Source: Molanna angustata
Taxonomy: Eukaryota > Arthropoda > Insecta > Trichoptera > Molannidae
Direction of reading: 5' to 3'
Length of the DNA stretch: 64,000 nt
Assembly (NCBI GenBank): GCA_963576475.1
Contig: OY754990.1
Location: 14,191,061 to 14,255,060 of the forward strand
Shown: positions 44,825 through 59,830 of the stretch, piece by piece
How the letters are laid out: every line of letters begins with the position of its first letter
How positions within the stretch are numbered: position 1 is the first letter of the stretch
Made by a program: the position numbers and the translations under genes
The notes under the pieces: model-generated
What the model was told of the DNA's origin: nothing
The model's input: the letters and a program-made list of their open reading frames with translations, nothing else
Databases searched by the model: none

Positions 44825-45936
44825 ACCTGCGTTCCACCAGGTTAACAAACGTGGAACTGGCGCCCTGTACTGATAATGAGAATGTTATAGAAAAATTTTC
44901 TACCTCACGGGAGGCTATTAATACGATTGAGTCTGTTGATGAAGTAATTGTAGAAAGAGACGATCAAAAATCTGTAGGTTTTACTGTGATGGTGGTAGAA
45001 GCTGATGTGCATAGAGAGGATGATGCCGAGGATAGCCTTGAGACCGTGGATGCTAATAATGAGAAGATTGAATCTGTTGAAGTAATGGTAGAAATGGGCG
45101 ATCAAAACTCTGTAGGTTTTACTGAGATGGTGGTAGAGGCTGATGTGCATAGAGATGATGAGGATAGTATTGAGACCGTGGAGGCTAATAATGAGAAGGC
45201 AGTTTACATACGAGATAGTTCGAAATTCGCGTCGGAGGTAGAGTGGGTAGATGTGTTGAACGATAGGGATTTGATAGTTGCGTCAGGTACGTCGGATGTT
45301 GAGAAGCTGGTAGTTGCGTCAGAGGAGTTCGAAGAGAGGAAACCGGTTGTCGCGCCGGATCACAAGTTTGGTACTGCAGTAGTTGCGCTGGGTAGTAATG
45401 AGATGGCGAAAGTGATGAGTAGGTACGAAGAGGAGTACAGTGACGGAATTTGCGAACTAGAACATAAAGTAGACGGTGTATGTGCGATTGGTAAAGTTAG
45501 CCTCCCACGGATAAGCGTGACGATCGATGATCGTCTCTATGTAGCGTTAGTAGACTCTGCCGCCTCTCACAGTTTAATTCGTGCAGATTTAGTACACAAG
45601 TGTAGAAGAAAATTTTGTGATGTAAAGAGTTTAAATCTTGCACATGCTTCGGCCAAAATGACGGTAGTAGCGAAAGCGGAAATAGACTGCTCGATAGCAG
45701 ATGTTAAGATGAAAAATGAATTTTTAGTAGTAGACGGCCTACGAGATGACGTAATATTAGGTATAGATTGGTTAATAGCGGAACACGGCGTGATTGATTT
45801 TATTCGTGGAGCATTGTATTTCGGCAAGAAGGAAAGAATTACGGCATATTTTCATTCAACGAAGCGTCAACCAAATTTAACTAACGTACAGTTACCAAAT
45901 ATTACGAACGACTTATCTAATGCGAAAAAAAAATGA
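44716..45936 (+). CDS. gypsy B protease ORF with acidic repeat linker
   Basis: 406 codons open; translation probably enters by -1 frameshift near 44758, so the first ~14 codons may never be used. A long acidic linker holds two ~45-residue imperfect copies (QKSVGFTVMVVEADVH / QNSVGFTEMVVEADVH). The aspartic protease follows: ALVDSAASHSLI (active site) and DVILGIDWL (flap-end motif). It ends in an A9 run that overlaps the ATG of the pol ORF by 17 nt. Whether pol is reached by +1 slippage, re-initiation, or an A-run indel is undecided. Confidence 0.85.
   Translation: MRGKKRVYRIEIGKRSPPRQEHKLRTSTCRGLPKKLNLRSTRLTNVELAPCTDNENVIEKFSTSREAINTIESVDEVIVERDDQKSVGFTVMVVEADVHREDDAEDSLETVDANNEKIESVEVMVEMGDQNSVGFTEMVVEADVHRDDEDSIETVEANNEKAVYIRDSSKFASEVEWVDVLNDRDLIVASGTSDVEKLVVASEEFEERKPVVAPDHKFGTAVVALGSNEMAKVMSRYEEEYSDGICELEHKVDGVCAIGKVSLPRISVTIDDRLYVALVDSAASHSLIRADLVHKCRRKFCDVKSLNLAHASAKMTVVAKAEIDCSIADVKMKNEFLVVDGLRDDVILGIDWLIAEHGVIDFIRGALYFGKKERITAYFHSTKRQPNLTNVQLPNITNDLSNAKKK
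44752..44808 (+). promoter_or_regulatory. -1 ribosomal frameshift signal between gag and protease
   Basis: The heptamer G GGA AAC (44752-44758) is in register with gag codons, fitting X XXY YYZ. Eight nt later a stem can form: CCCCGACAGG (44767-44776) with CCTGTCGCGGG (44798-44808), seven continuous pairs plus three beyond a one-base bulge, with a 21-nt loop. The protease ORF is in the -1 frame and open across this point. Confidence 0.75.
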
Positions 45937-48712
45937 ATTACATAAAATATTGCGAGAATTTAATGCTTTATTTACCCCATATGCAGGCCCTGCTCGCTTG
46001 CAGCCGCACGTTATCCGGCTGAAAGATGAGACACCCATTCGTATCCCACCGTACCGTTTATCAGACGCTAAGAAACGTAATTTACATAAACAAATCGAAG
46101 AAATGTTAACTGATGACGTAATCGAAGCGAGTAGATCTCCGTATTGTTTTCCTATCGTGATGGCTCCGAAAAAGGGAAATAATGATTATCGTATCTGTGT
46201 AGACTTCCGTCGGTTAAATGACGTCACTGAGGGCGAGGTCTCCACTTTACCGGTCATCCACGAAACATTAAAGGATCTCGGAAATGCAAAGATATTTTCC
46301 ACGTTAGATTTAACAAAGGGGTATTGGCAAGTGCCTCTCGATCCTGCTTCTAAACCTTATACGGCATTTTCTACTCCTGACGGTGCGTTATATCAATTTA
46401 AGGTTATGCCCTTCGGACTTAAGGGAGCCCCGAGCTGCTTCCAGAAAGCGATGTGTCAGCAAGTTCTTGCCGGTTATTTAAGAGAATTTTGTATTGTATA
46501 TATAGACGATATTGTCATCTATTCTTCTGACTGGGAGAGTCATCTCCATCACTTAAGACTAGTTTTTGAAAGGTTAGATCAGTTCGGGTTGAAATGTTCG
46601 CCTGATAAATGTAAATTAGCCACGTCAGAAATAGAGTATTTGGGACATGTTGTTACTGCGGAAGGAAATTATCCTCAAATGTCTCATTGCAAGGAGATTT
46701 TCTCTGCACCAGCTCCGCGAACTCGTAAAGAACTACGTGGCTTCTTAGGACTGTGTAATTGGTTACGAGAGTATGTACCGCGATTCTCTGAGATTGCTGC
46801 TCCGTTAACCGATTTATTGAAAGTTAATCGGCCGTATCGGTGGAATAGCCAAGCCGATACCGCTATGCGTAATATTAAGTTGGCTATGTCACAACCGTTA
46901 AAATTGTCACGACCCGATTTTAATCGCGAATTTATTTTACAAACAGACGCGAGTAAGTTAGGCATTGCGGCCGTATTATACCATCCACGCTCTGGCGGAG
47001 AACGGGATGTTATATCATATGCGAGTATGCGTTTTTCACCGGCCGAACAAAAATGGCATTCGAATGAGCAGGAAGCGTTTGCGGCCGTGTGGGCCATTAA
47101 AAGATATCGTCCGTATTTAGAAGGACGATCGTTTAAGCTACGTACGGATAATAAAGCATTAACGTGGTTGAATACGGCGAAAAATGATAGGGCAAAGCTC
47201 ATCAGATGGGCACTCCTCTTACAGGAATTTGATTTTACAGTTGAACACTGTCCCGGTCGTAAAAATGAACTCCCTGATGCGTTATCCCGAAATCCCGAAT
47301 CGTCCCCAATAGTAACGGAGGCAGACACAAAAGATTTAAGTCGCATGATGTACCCATCAACGGAAACGAATGAGATAACGGCACAAGTACATCAAACGGA
47401 AGATGATGCGGTGACGGAGGACCAGCCGGACGCGGTTGAGTCATCCGACGATGTTGAGGTATTAGATGTAAGTCTTGCGGAAGAAATACGGTTACGACAG
47501 AAAAGAGATACCGACGTACAACGACGTATAAATAGGTTGCGTATATTATTATCTCGACCAAATACATCGACGGCACGTCACGAACAACAATATTTACGTG
47601 ATTATGCGTTATTAGGTGATTATCTTTGGAGAAAATTTGCGGATGATGATATGCGTTTATTTGTACCCCGATCGATGGTTTTGAAGGTTATATCTACGTA
47701 TCATGATAATCGTGTGGCAGGTCATCCCGGAGCTAAAGAAACGACTCGGGCTGCGGCACGCCATTTCTTTTGGCCGAACATGCGTACTGACGTTGAGCAA
47801 TATGTGAGAGCGTGTATGACGTGTGCTCTATCGAGAGCCGTACCGACTCGTCCTGCGGCCCCATTAGGTAATACTCACGTACATAAACCATTTGACGTAT
47901 GCGCAGTCGATTTGATGGGACCATATCCTATATCCACACACGGCAAGCGTTTTATTGTAGTAGTTACGGATTTATATACACGATGGGTGGAAGCGTTTGC
48001 AGTACGATCGAGTAGAGCTCCGATTATAATTAAAATATTAGAAGATGACGTATTCTCTCGTTACGGATATCCAAAAGCGATCTTGTCGGATAATGCCACT
48101 AATTTTAAGAATCGTTTGTGGACCAGCGCACTAGATAGATGGCAATGTTTGCACTGGACAACGGCAGTGTACCATCCACGAGCGAATATTACGGAACGTA
48201 GAAACCAAGAAATTAAGAAAGCGTTGCGTATTTATTTACAAGGTCAACCTCATAATCGTTGGGATGAACATTTACCGACTATTTTATATGCGTTACGTGG
48301 TCGTCGTAATGAGTCAACAGGCGTATCTCCTAGCACGGCATTATTAGGTTACGACATTCCCCGTCCAGGTGAATGGATGATTCATTCTCCCGATGGAGAT
48401 ATCTTCCCAACAGCGGGAGCACGTGAGCGTACCCAGTTAGATAACGAAATACGAGCGTCTCAGGAGGAATATCGACAACGTTACGCACCTGATAATGATA
48501 CGGTTTCGAAATACGATATAGGACAGGCTGTATTAATTAGAGAACACCCTCAGTCTGATATGAATACCGGTTTTCACGCTGGATTTGCTCCTAAATGGAG
48601 TGGTCCGCATCGGATCTTATTGCCCATCGGAAGAGGACACGTTTACTGGGTAGAACGTCGCGGGAAGCCTGTTAAAGTTCATGCCGATGAGATTCGTTCA
48701 GCTCCGGCATAA
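45920..48712 (+). CDS. gypsy B Pol: reverse transcriptase, RNase H, integrase
   Basis: 930 aa without breaks. RT: DYRICVDFRRLND, STLDLTKGYWQ, FGLKGAPSCFQ and catalytic YIDD (about residues 194-197). RNase H: QTDASKLGIAAVL, NEQEAFAAVWA, RTDNKALTW, ending DALSRNPE. Integrase: H2C2 module (HDNRVAGHPG ... CMTCA), then D664 (CAVDLMGP), D724 (LSDNATNF) and E759 (ITERRNQE), an exact D,D(35)E spacing. The C-terminus reads GPHRILLPIGRGHVYWV. It ends 77 bp before the 3' LTR, so there is no env-like gene. All catalytic residues are present; the copy may be active. Confidence 0.93.
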   Translation: MRKKNELHKILREFNALFTPYAGPARLQPHVIRLKDETPIRIPPYRLSDAKKRNLHKQIEEMLTDDVIEASRSPYCFPIVMAPKKGNNDYRICVDFRRLNDVTEGEVSTLPVIHETLKDLGNAKIFSTLDLTKGYWQVPLDPASKPYTAFSTPDGALYQFKVMPFGLKGAPSCFQKAMCQQVLAGYLREFCIVYIDDIVIYSSDWESHLHHLRLVFERLDQFGLKCSPDKCKLATSEIEYLGHVVTAEGNYPQMSHCKEIFSAPAPRTRKELRGFLGLCNWLREYVPRFSEIAAPLTDLLKVNRPYRWNSQADTAMRNIKLAMSQPLKLSRPDFNREFILQTDASKLGIAAVLYHPRSGGERDVISYASMRFSPAEQKWHSNEQEAFAAVWAIKRYRPYLEGRSFKLRTDNKALTWLNTAKNDRAKLIRWALLLQEFDFTVEHCPGRKNELPDALSRNPESSPIVTEADTKDLSRMMYPSTETNEITAQVHQTEDDAVTEDQPDAVESSDDVEVLDVSLAEEIRLRQKRDTDVQRRINRLRILLSRPNTSTARHEQQYLRDYALLGDYLWRKFADDDMRLFVPRSMVLKVISTYHDNRVAGHPGAKETTRAAARHFFWPNMRTDVEQYVRACMTCALSRAVPTRPAAPLGNTHVHKPFDVCAVDLMGPYPISTHGKRFIVVVTDLYTRWVEAFAVRSSRAPIIIKILEDDVFSRYGYPKAILSDNATNFKNRLWTSALDRWQCLHWTTAVYHPRANITERRNQEIKKALRIYLQGQPHNRWDEHLPTILYALRGRRNESTGVSPSTALLGYDIPRPGEWMIHSPDGDIFPTAGARERTQLDNEIRASQEEYRQRYAPDNDTVSKYDIGQAVLIREHPQSDMNTGFHAGFAPKWSGPHRILLPIGRGHVYWVERRGKPVKVHADEIRSAPA

Positions 48713-48789
48713 TAGTTTTTGTCTACTTACATTATGTTTGGTTTCTTGGTTCTTCACGTGGTATATCTTGATCAAAAAAGAGGGCCGAT

Positions 48790-49971
48790 TGATATATACA
48801 TAGGTAGTATGATCAAGATATTACCATGGGTTATGGTAGCATAGAAGCCAAACATCTATTATTTTGTTTCAACAAAATACCTTAATTCTTGGAAAACTTT
48901 CTCTTATAATGGTTTTATCAGATTAACGGGTCTTTGGGTCCTTAATGTGTTTTAACAATGCTTATATTTTGTAAATATGTCATTTCTAATAATTTTATAT
49001 TCAATGCATATTCCTGGAACTTTATACTTTCTAACTTGGTAGGTGAAATGGAGGCTTCCTATTGGTAGATGGTAGAACGCGCCCCGCCGCGCGGTGGGGT
49101 AGCTCCTCCCCCCTGTCTCCAGCGGTGGACGCGATAGCTAGTTTGAATCAGTATTTGAGTGGACGCTTGGTCGGGATAGACGAATTTTAACTCACGCGTA
49201 CGAAAGATAACTTATATATATTTTTTAAAACAAACGTAGACCGCGAACGTTGAAAGAGAAAATCTTATCTCTGCGAGGCGTCTGCTTGATACTCAGCATT
49301 AAATTTCATATTTGCATGGTAGTGCATAAGTGTGTTTCAGGTCCATACATAACCAACGAGGGGTGAATTTAAGATAGTTTAAGTTACTATTAAAAATAAC
49401 TTTTAAGAATAAACATAACTTAAATAATCGTATAATAGTGAATAAGTGTGTTTCAGGTCCATATAACCAACGAGGGGTGAATTTAAGATAGTTTTAAGTT
49501 ATTTTCAATTAATAAAAAGTGATATTATGTAGTGTAAGTGTTTCATCTATAGACCCGGAACGAGAGCAGCGGGTGGTAAGATCTTTCTGATTTATTATTA
49601 TTTGTTTTCTTTGCTCTGAACGTTTCGTTTCGTAATTTATTTTAGCAAGATTGTCATCAATATTACACGTGCATTTCATGTATTTGATTATTCTTTTCAG
49701 CACTATTATTCTCTGTTCCACGTGTATTTCCTGTATTTAATAATTCTTTTCAGCGGCCGTCATCACTGGTTTCCTAATTAATTTTCTTTTTAATTTTACA
49801 GCAATTTTTATTAACCGATAATTACTATTACGCGTGTATTTCTGTCAATTGAAGCATTGTTTTAATTTATACTCTCAACACGTTCTTTCGTCTCCACCAT
49901 ATTTAATTGTTGTATTGACTAGCCGGCATTTAAACACTTATCAACGCTCTTCTTTGTTATATGCGATAACA
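48790..49971 (+). repeat. gypsy B 3' LTR, uninterrupted
   Basis: It starts TGATATATACATAGGTAG and ends GCGATAACA. It shows the empty site (GGGTTATGGTAGCATAGAAG) of the nested element. Its last ~130 bp are repeated at 51140-51271 through the local tandem duplication. Confidence 0.95.
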
Positions 49972-49975
49972 AGTT

Positions 49976-50790
49976 CATAAATAAACTATTTCCTATAGTC
50001 TAATTTTTCTTTTTCTTAATTTATGTAGACCTTGGGTGAGTTTTTATACAAACTATTTCCTATAGTCTAATTCATCTTCTTCCTTTTTTTTATGTAGCCC
50101 TTTGGGTGAGTTTTTATACAAACTTATTCCTATTATCTAATTCTTTTTCTTCTTATTTTATGTAGACCTCTGGGCCAGTTTTGATACCAACTATTTCTTT
50201 TAACGTAATTCTTCTTTTTCTAATTTTATGTAGACCTTTGTTGAATTTTGTATAAACTAACTTCCTATAGTCTAATTTTTCCTCTTTTATGTAGACCAAG
50301 GGAGAGTTTTCATACAAACTTTTCCTTTAGTCTAATTCTTCTTCGTCTTCTTTTATGTTGACCTTTGCGTTAGTTTTTATACAATCTATTTCCTAACGTA
50401 TAATTATTCTTCTAATATGTAGACCTTTGGGTCAGTTTTTATATTAACTACTTTCTATAGTCTAATTCTTCTTTTTCTTATTTTTTGTAGATTTTTTGGT
50501 TAGTTTTTATGCAAACTATTTCCTTTAGTCTAATTCTTCGTTTTCTTATTTAATGTAGACGTTGTGTGAATTTTATATAAAATATTTCCTATAGATCTTC
50601 TTCTTCTTTTATGAAGACCATTTGGTCAGTTTTTTATATAATACATTTACTATTGTGTAATTCTTCTATTGCATCTTTTATGTAGACCATTGGGTCAGTT
50701 TTTATTACAAACTATTTGTTATAGTCTTATACTTATTATTTTTTTTTCATTTAGTCTTTTGGGTTAGTTTTAAGTCTTATAGTCTATTGT
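49976..50790 (+). repeat. ~55-65-bp minisatellite (gypsy B landing array)
   Basis: About 13 degenerate units with AGTTTTTATACAAACTATTT, CCTATAGTCTAATTCTTC and TTTTATGTAGACCTTTGGGT. Repeated whole at 51273-52087 through the tandem duplication. Confidence 0.9.
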
Positions 50791-50904
50791 ATAGAAATAT
50801 TATAAACAACATGCACACTTGACGAAAATACATAAAACGAATGGGATGTGACCATCACTAGAATCTTCTAAATACTTTTTTTCAATCGAAATTTACACCA
50901 TTAT

Positions 50905-51139
50905 TGATGGTTATTCTGAAATGACTGCGTTGGTATCGACATGAATCCAATCACAATAGTTGTTTTTGTTTGTCAAATCAATCGTCACGCAATAGTGCAC
51001 GTTTTGGTAATTCTGAACATGCAGTTGCCTTGTCCATGGTCAAAAACAATCGTAACTAACTTCAGACCACAGATTGCCACAGATTATGACTTCAGACACT
51101 TCTATTTTATCTGTGCTTCACACTTCAAAACATTCGAAC
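50905..51139 (+). mobile_element. detached left end of the Harbinger element
   Basis: Identical to 52202-52436, including TIR GATGGTTATTCTGAAATGAC. It is a by-product of the tandem duplication rather than an independent insertion. Confidence 0.88.
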
Positions 51140-52510
51140 TGTCAATTGAAGCATTGTTTTAATTTATACTCTCAACACGTTCTTTCGTCTCCACCATATT
51201 TAATTGTTGTATTGACTAGCCGGCATTTAAACACTTATCAACGCTCTTCTTTGTTATATGCGATAACAAGTTCATAAATAAACTATTTCCTATAGTCTAA
51301 TTTTTCTTTTTCTTAATTTATGTAGACCTTGGGTGAGTTTTTATACAAACTATTTCCTATAGTCTAATTCATCTTCTTCCTTTTTTTTATGTAGCCCTTT
51401 GGGTGAGTTTTTATACAAACTTATTCCTATTATCTAATTCTTTTTCTTCTTATTTTATGTAGACCTCTGGGCCAGTTTTGATACCAACTATTTCTTTTAA
51501 CGTAATTCTTCTTTTTCTAATTTTATGTAGACCTTTGTTGAATTTTGTATAAACTAACTTCCTATAGTCTAATTTTTCCTCTTTTATGTAGACCAAGGGA
51601 GAGTTTTCATACAAACTTTTCCTTTAGTCTAATTCTTCTTCGTCTTCTTTTATGTTGACCTTTGCGTTAGTTTTTATACAATCTATTTCCTAACGTATAA
51701 TTATTCTTCTAATATGTAGACCTTTGGGTCAGTTTTTATATTAACTACTTTCTATAGTCTAATTCTTCTTTTTCTTATTTTTTGTAGATTTTTTGGTTAG
51801 TTTTTATGCAAACTATTTCCTTTAGTCTAATTCTTCGTTTTCTTATTTAATGTAGACGTTGTGTGAATTTTATATAAAATATTTCCTATAGATCTTCTTC
51901 TTCTTTTATGAAGACCATTTGGTCAGTTTTTTATATAATACATTTACTATTGTGTAATTCTTCTATTGCATCTTTTATGTAGACCATTGGGTCAGTTTTT
52001 ATTACAAACTATTTGTTATAGTCTTATACTTATTATTTTTTTTTCATTTAGTCTTTTGGGTTAGTTTTAAGTCTTATAGTCTATTGTATAGAAATATTAT
52101 AAACAACATGCACACTTGACGAAAATACATAAAACGAATGGGATGTGACCATCACTAGAATCTTCTAAATACTTTTTTTCAATCGAAATTTACACCATTA
52201 TTGATGGTTATTCTGAAATGACTGCGTTGGTATCGACATGAATCCAATCACAATAGTTGTTTTTGTTTGTCAAATCAATCGTCACGCAATAGTGCACGTT
52301 TTGGTAATTCTGAACATGCAGTTGCCTTGTCCATGGTCAAAAACAATCGTAACTAACTTCAGACCACAGATTGCCACAGATTATGACTTCAGACACTTCT
52401 ATTTTATCTGTGCTTCACACTTCAAAACATTCGAACACTTGCGAATACCGTTGTTTACGCGTTTAAATATTTACCATTTTATATAAATATCTACCATCTA
52501 CTCATTAATA

Positions 52511-56569
<4,059 letters not shown>

Positions 56570-57012
56570 ATTTTTTTGAATAATACATAATTTTTATTTC
56601 ATTTCACAACAAATAAGAACTAATATAAAATTTTCCATGGGTGAAATTACTGGAATACTTATTTATTTATGGCTTAAAATTAAAGTCAAAAGTAAATATA
56701 TTCAAAAAGTGTGAAAGAACTGTCTGCAACGTAACAGTCATATTAAGAATAAGTGGACGAATATTTAAGTCTAGGTGCATAGTGTGTTTCAACGATATTG
56801 AATAACGAATTTTGGCTGGATATAGAGTGAATGGAGCGCTTAAACGAGTGATAAATGTAAAAAATGTACCATATAGGAAGGCTTTACTTGCCAAATGTAT
56901 GCAATTGTAGTACTGACTTTAAGATAATATGCATAGTAATTAATATAAACCCTCTGTAGAGGGCTGTCAAAAGGGCAGAAGAGGGCGTGAGCCAGTATAA
57001 ACAGGACTTCCT
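56570..57012. other. 3' flank of the Myb-like gene
   Basis: ATACATAATTTTTATTTCATT follows the stop; no gene. CTCTGTAGAGGGCTGTCAAA and GGGCAGAAGAGGGCGTG near 56950 are an unidentified GC-richer patch. Confidence 0.35.
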
Positions 57013-57770
57013 TTTGTTAACACAATTTTATTGTTCATACAAATTAATAAATAAAATGTTCACATAGCACATCAAAGAAAGAAACTATCAAATTGTTCAT
57101 ACAAATATATAAATAAAGTTTTCACATAAATATCAAAGAAAGAAACTATCAAATTGTTCATACAAATATATAAATAAAGTGATTACATAAAACCACATCG
57201 AATATCAAATTGTACACAGGAAATCAAATAGAATATTGATCGTACAAATATATAAATAAATGTTCACATAAAATCACATAGCACATCAACGAAAGAAACT
57301 ATCGAATTGTTCATACAAATATATAAATAAAGTTTTCACATAAATATCAAAGCAAGAAATTATCGGATTGTTCATATAAATAAAGTGTTCACATAAAACC
57401 ACATCGAATATCAAATTGTACACAGGAAATCAAATAGAATATTGATCGTACAAATATATAAATAAATGTTCACATAAAATCACATAGCACATCAAAGAAA
57501 GAAACTATCGAATTGTTCATACAAATATATAAATAAAGTTTTCACATAAATATCAAAGCAAGAAATTATCGGATTGTTCATATAAATAAAGTGTTCACAT
57601 AAAACCACATCGAATATCAAATTGTTCACAGGAAATCACATAGAATATTGTTCGTACAAATATATAAATAAATGTTCACATAAAATCACATAGCACATCA
57701 AAGAAAGAAACTATCGAATTGTTCATATAAATAAAGTTTTCACATAAATATCAAAGCAAGAAATAATAGG
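57013..57770. repeat. higher-order tandem repeat between the convergent Harbinger genes
   Basis: A ~207-bp unit, with GTACAAATATATAAATAAATG at about 57236, 57443 and 57650, is itself built of ~50-bp blocks (TTCACATAAA.CACAT, AAAGAAAGAAACTATC, ATTGTTCATACAAATATATA). About 3.5 copies. Confidence 0.88.
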
Positions 57771-57829
57771 ATCAGATTAACAGTAAAATATAAGTATATT
57801 CTGTCTATAAGCATTTAGATTTAGAAGTA

Positions 57830-59014
57830 TTATTGGAAAAAACGGCAGGCAACATCATCTCTTACGGCACGACCAGCAAACAAATGGTCAGTGAGCAATT
57901 CTGCGGTAGGTAACTCTCCTAAATTAGCTGCTGAATCACCTTCATTACTTTCACTTGGCATCACAACATGTCTAGATAAGCACATGTTGTGTAATGTAGC
58001 ACAAGCATATATAATGTTAATTGCTGCAGAATGTTTATAAATAAGTTCTCTTTGTTTTAAAATGCACCTAAATCTTCCTTTCAGTTGGCCTAAACACCGT
58101 TCCACACAATTTCTCGTTCTAATATGGTGATAATTGTAGTTTGATTTGAATGGAGTATCAGTCTGCTCATATGGAGTCAATAACCACGGTTCTAATGGAT
58201 AGCCTGAATCACCCAGCATCCACACACCTGGCGTATTATGTCGCCTTAAATGAGCTCGGATATCAGAGGTTGCCCATATGGCAGCATCGTGCACTGAACC
58301 AGGGTATCTTGCATTTATTGAGAGTATCTGGCCTTCTGCTCCACAGATCAACTGGCAATTGATGCTAAAAAAACCTTTCCGGTTATAATATGCCATCCTG
58401 GTGTCTTCATTAGAAGGCCCTTTTATAGAAATATGGCTGCCATCTATGCAGCCTATAACTCCAGGAAATCGGAATTTTCTAAAAAAACTCTGCTGTGCAT
58501 TTGAAATTTCCTGGGGGCTCCTTGGAAAGACTATCCATTGTCCAGCAAAGTGGGTGGTGATAATGTTACTTATTTCCGTTATGCAACGGCTCACTGAAGG
58601 TTGTGACATTGATACATTTATGTCTTGAGCCACTGCCTTTTGGTATGATCCTTGACCGTAGAAATTTAAAGCTGTGAGAACCTTTATTTCAACTGGTATA
58701 GCTCTTTTTGTATTTCCACCACAGACATGAGGTTTGATGGCGTTGATTAAAAATCTCGCCATATTTCGGTCAACTCTATACACTTCAATAAATCTACTTT
58801 CAGGCATGTGGAATGGGTTTGTCAAGTCTCTCAAATTCCTTCTATAAATACTATATGCATACCTAGAACAAAACCATAAAACAAAATAAAAACATCGATA
58901 CTTCATTTTTAAAAGTTTTACAAATATGCTGTTAATAAATAAAAATCCTACTTACAATCTGTCATTTTCCTCTAAATATTCAATTAAAGCCAAAGCTGCA
59001 TTTTCTTGTGCCAT
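57830..59014 (-). CDS. PIF/Harbinger DDE transposase (HARBI1-like), two exons
   Basis: Exon 1 is 59014-58956 (MAQENAALALIEYLEENDR), donor GTAAGTAG; exon 2 is 58862-57830 after acceptor TTCTAG, joining through a split Leu codon to give 363 aa. Reading exon 2 back into the intron gives an upstream Met, but splicing explains the N-terminus better. Motifs: NFYGQGSYQKAVAQD and MSQPSVSRCI (helix-turn-helix), then DDE_Tnp_4 with catalytic Asp in GCIDGSHI (about 160), Asp in LGDSGYPL (about 237) and Glu in RNCVERCLGQLKGRF (about 273), ending ATLHNMC. No stop or frameshift, so it may be active. It converges with the Myb-like gene. Confidence 0.92.
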
Positions 59015-59255
59015 TTTAAGCGAATATATTTTAGTATTTGTCGAACAAAAAGTCAAACCGAGTCAATCTTGGTCAATCTGTGATCTAAACAACAGGCTTT
59101 GACCGTTTGTTTCAATGTCAACAGTTGTTTATGAAATAATTCCAACAGATGTGCGTTCAGAATAACCCACTGTCATAAAAGACGATAGCCGCCATTTTTG
59201 TATTGTGATAATCCCAGATGTCAATCGGTTTTGTCGTTTCAGAATAACCATCATT

Positions 59256-59830
59256 ATATCATCATATATTGCTTAATTTTCAATAACTACATATTTGATT
59301 TTGATGACAATATAATAAAAAATCGGGGTTGTGGCCATTACTGGACTCTTAACAACGTTTATATTTAAATTAAAAACTATTTAAGTCTTCTTCTGTAATG
59401 TAGATCAGTTTTATTGTGCAAAAATATAATAATCTATAGGTATGCACACTTGACGAAAAATATAAAAACGAATGGGATGTGACCAACACTAGAATCTTTT
59501 CAGTACTTTTGTTTATTTAATTTTTAAGCCATTTTCCATCATCCAAAATTACTAAATATTTAAAACACATTTGCGTTCGATGACAATATATAAAAATAGG
59601 GGTTGTGGCCAAATCCAAACTCTTTACAACGTTGTCTCTTTATAATCAGTCATATTTAAAACCATTTACCATAGTCCATGCGTGCAGAAATTGTATGTAC
59701 CTACTTATATATAAAAACAAATGGGTTGTGGCCATCACTTGAACATTTTACATCACTTAAACTCAATTAAATTTCAAACTACTTTTCATACTACGAATTA
59801 GCAAATATTTTTTGTGACAATATTATATAA
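59256..59830. repeat. ~120-140-bp diverged tandem array at the Harbinger insertion site
   Basis: Units with GACAATAT.ATAAAAA, GGGGTTGTGGCCA and ACTCTT..CAACGTT begin near 59308, 59441, 59579, 59701 and 59813. The left flank at 52104-52199 (GCACACTTGACGAAAATACA, GATGTGACCATCACTAGAATC) is a unit of the same array. Confidence 0.75.

Larger units (their letters stand above)
40303..49971 (+). mobile_element. Ty3/gypsy retrotransposon B, near-intact, TSD AGTT
   Basis: 5' LTR 40303-40352 plus 42562-43694 (1,183 bp without the nested element); 3' LTR 48790-49971 (1,182 bp). Only about three differences between LTRs were noticed (T/C, G/A, one C in a C-run), so insertion is recent. AGTT flanks both ends (40299-40302 and 49972-49975). 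The primer binding site TTGGCGCTATCCAACGTG follows the 5' LTR; AAAAAAGAGGGCCGAT is the polypurine tract. Three overlapping ORFs encode Gag, protease and RT-RNase H-integrase with catalytic residues present. Confidence 0.95.
49842..52436 (+). repeat. 1,297-bp tandem duplication joining LTR end, array and Harbinger end
   Basis: Copy 1 (49843-51139) and copy 2 (51140-52436) seem identical. Each holds the last ~130 bp of the gypsy B LTR, the ~60-bp array, a spacer with GCACACTTGACGAAAATACA, and the first ~235 bp of the Harbinger element, ending CACTTCAAAACATTCGAAC. The join is ATTCGAA|CTGTCAATTGAAG. Confidence 0.93.

Noticed and set aside
58863..58906. Transposase N-terminus MKYRCFYFVLWFCSR
   Set aside because: This is intron read-through; donor 58955 and acceptor 58863 join MAQENAALALIEYLEENDR in frame.
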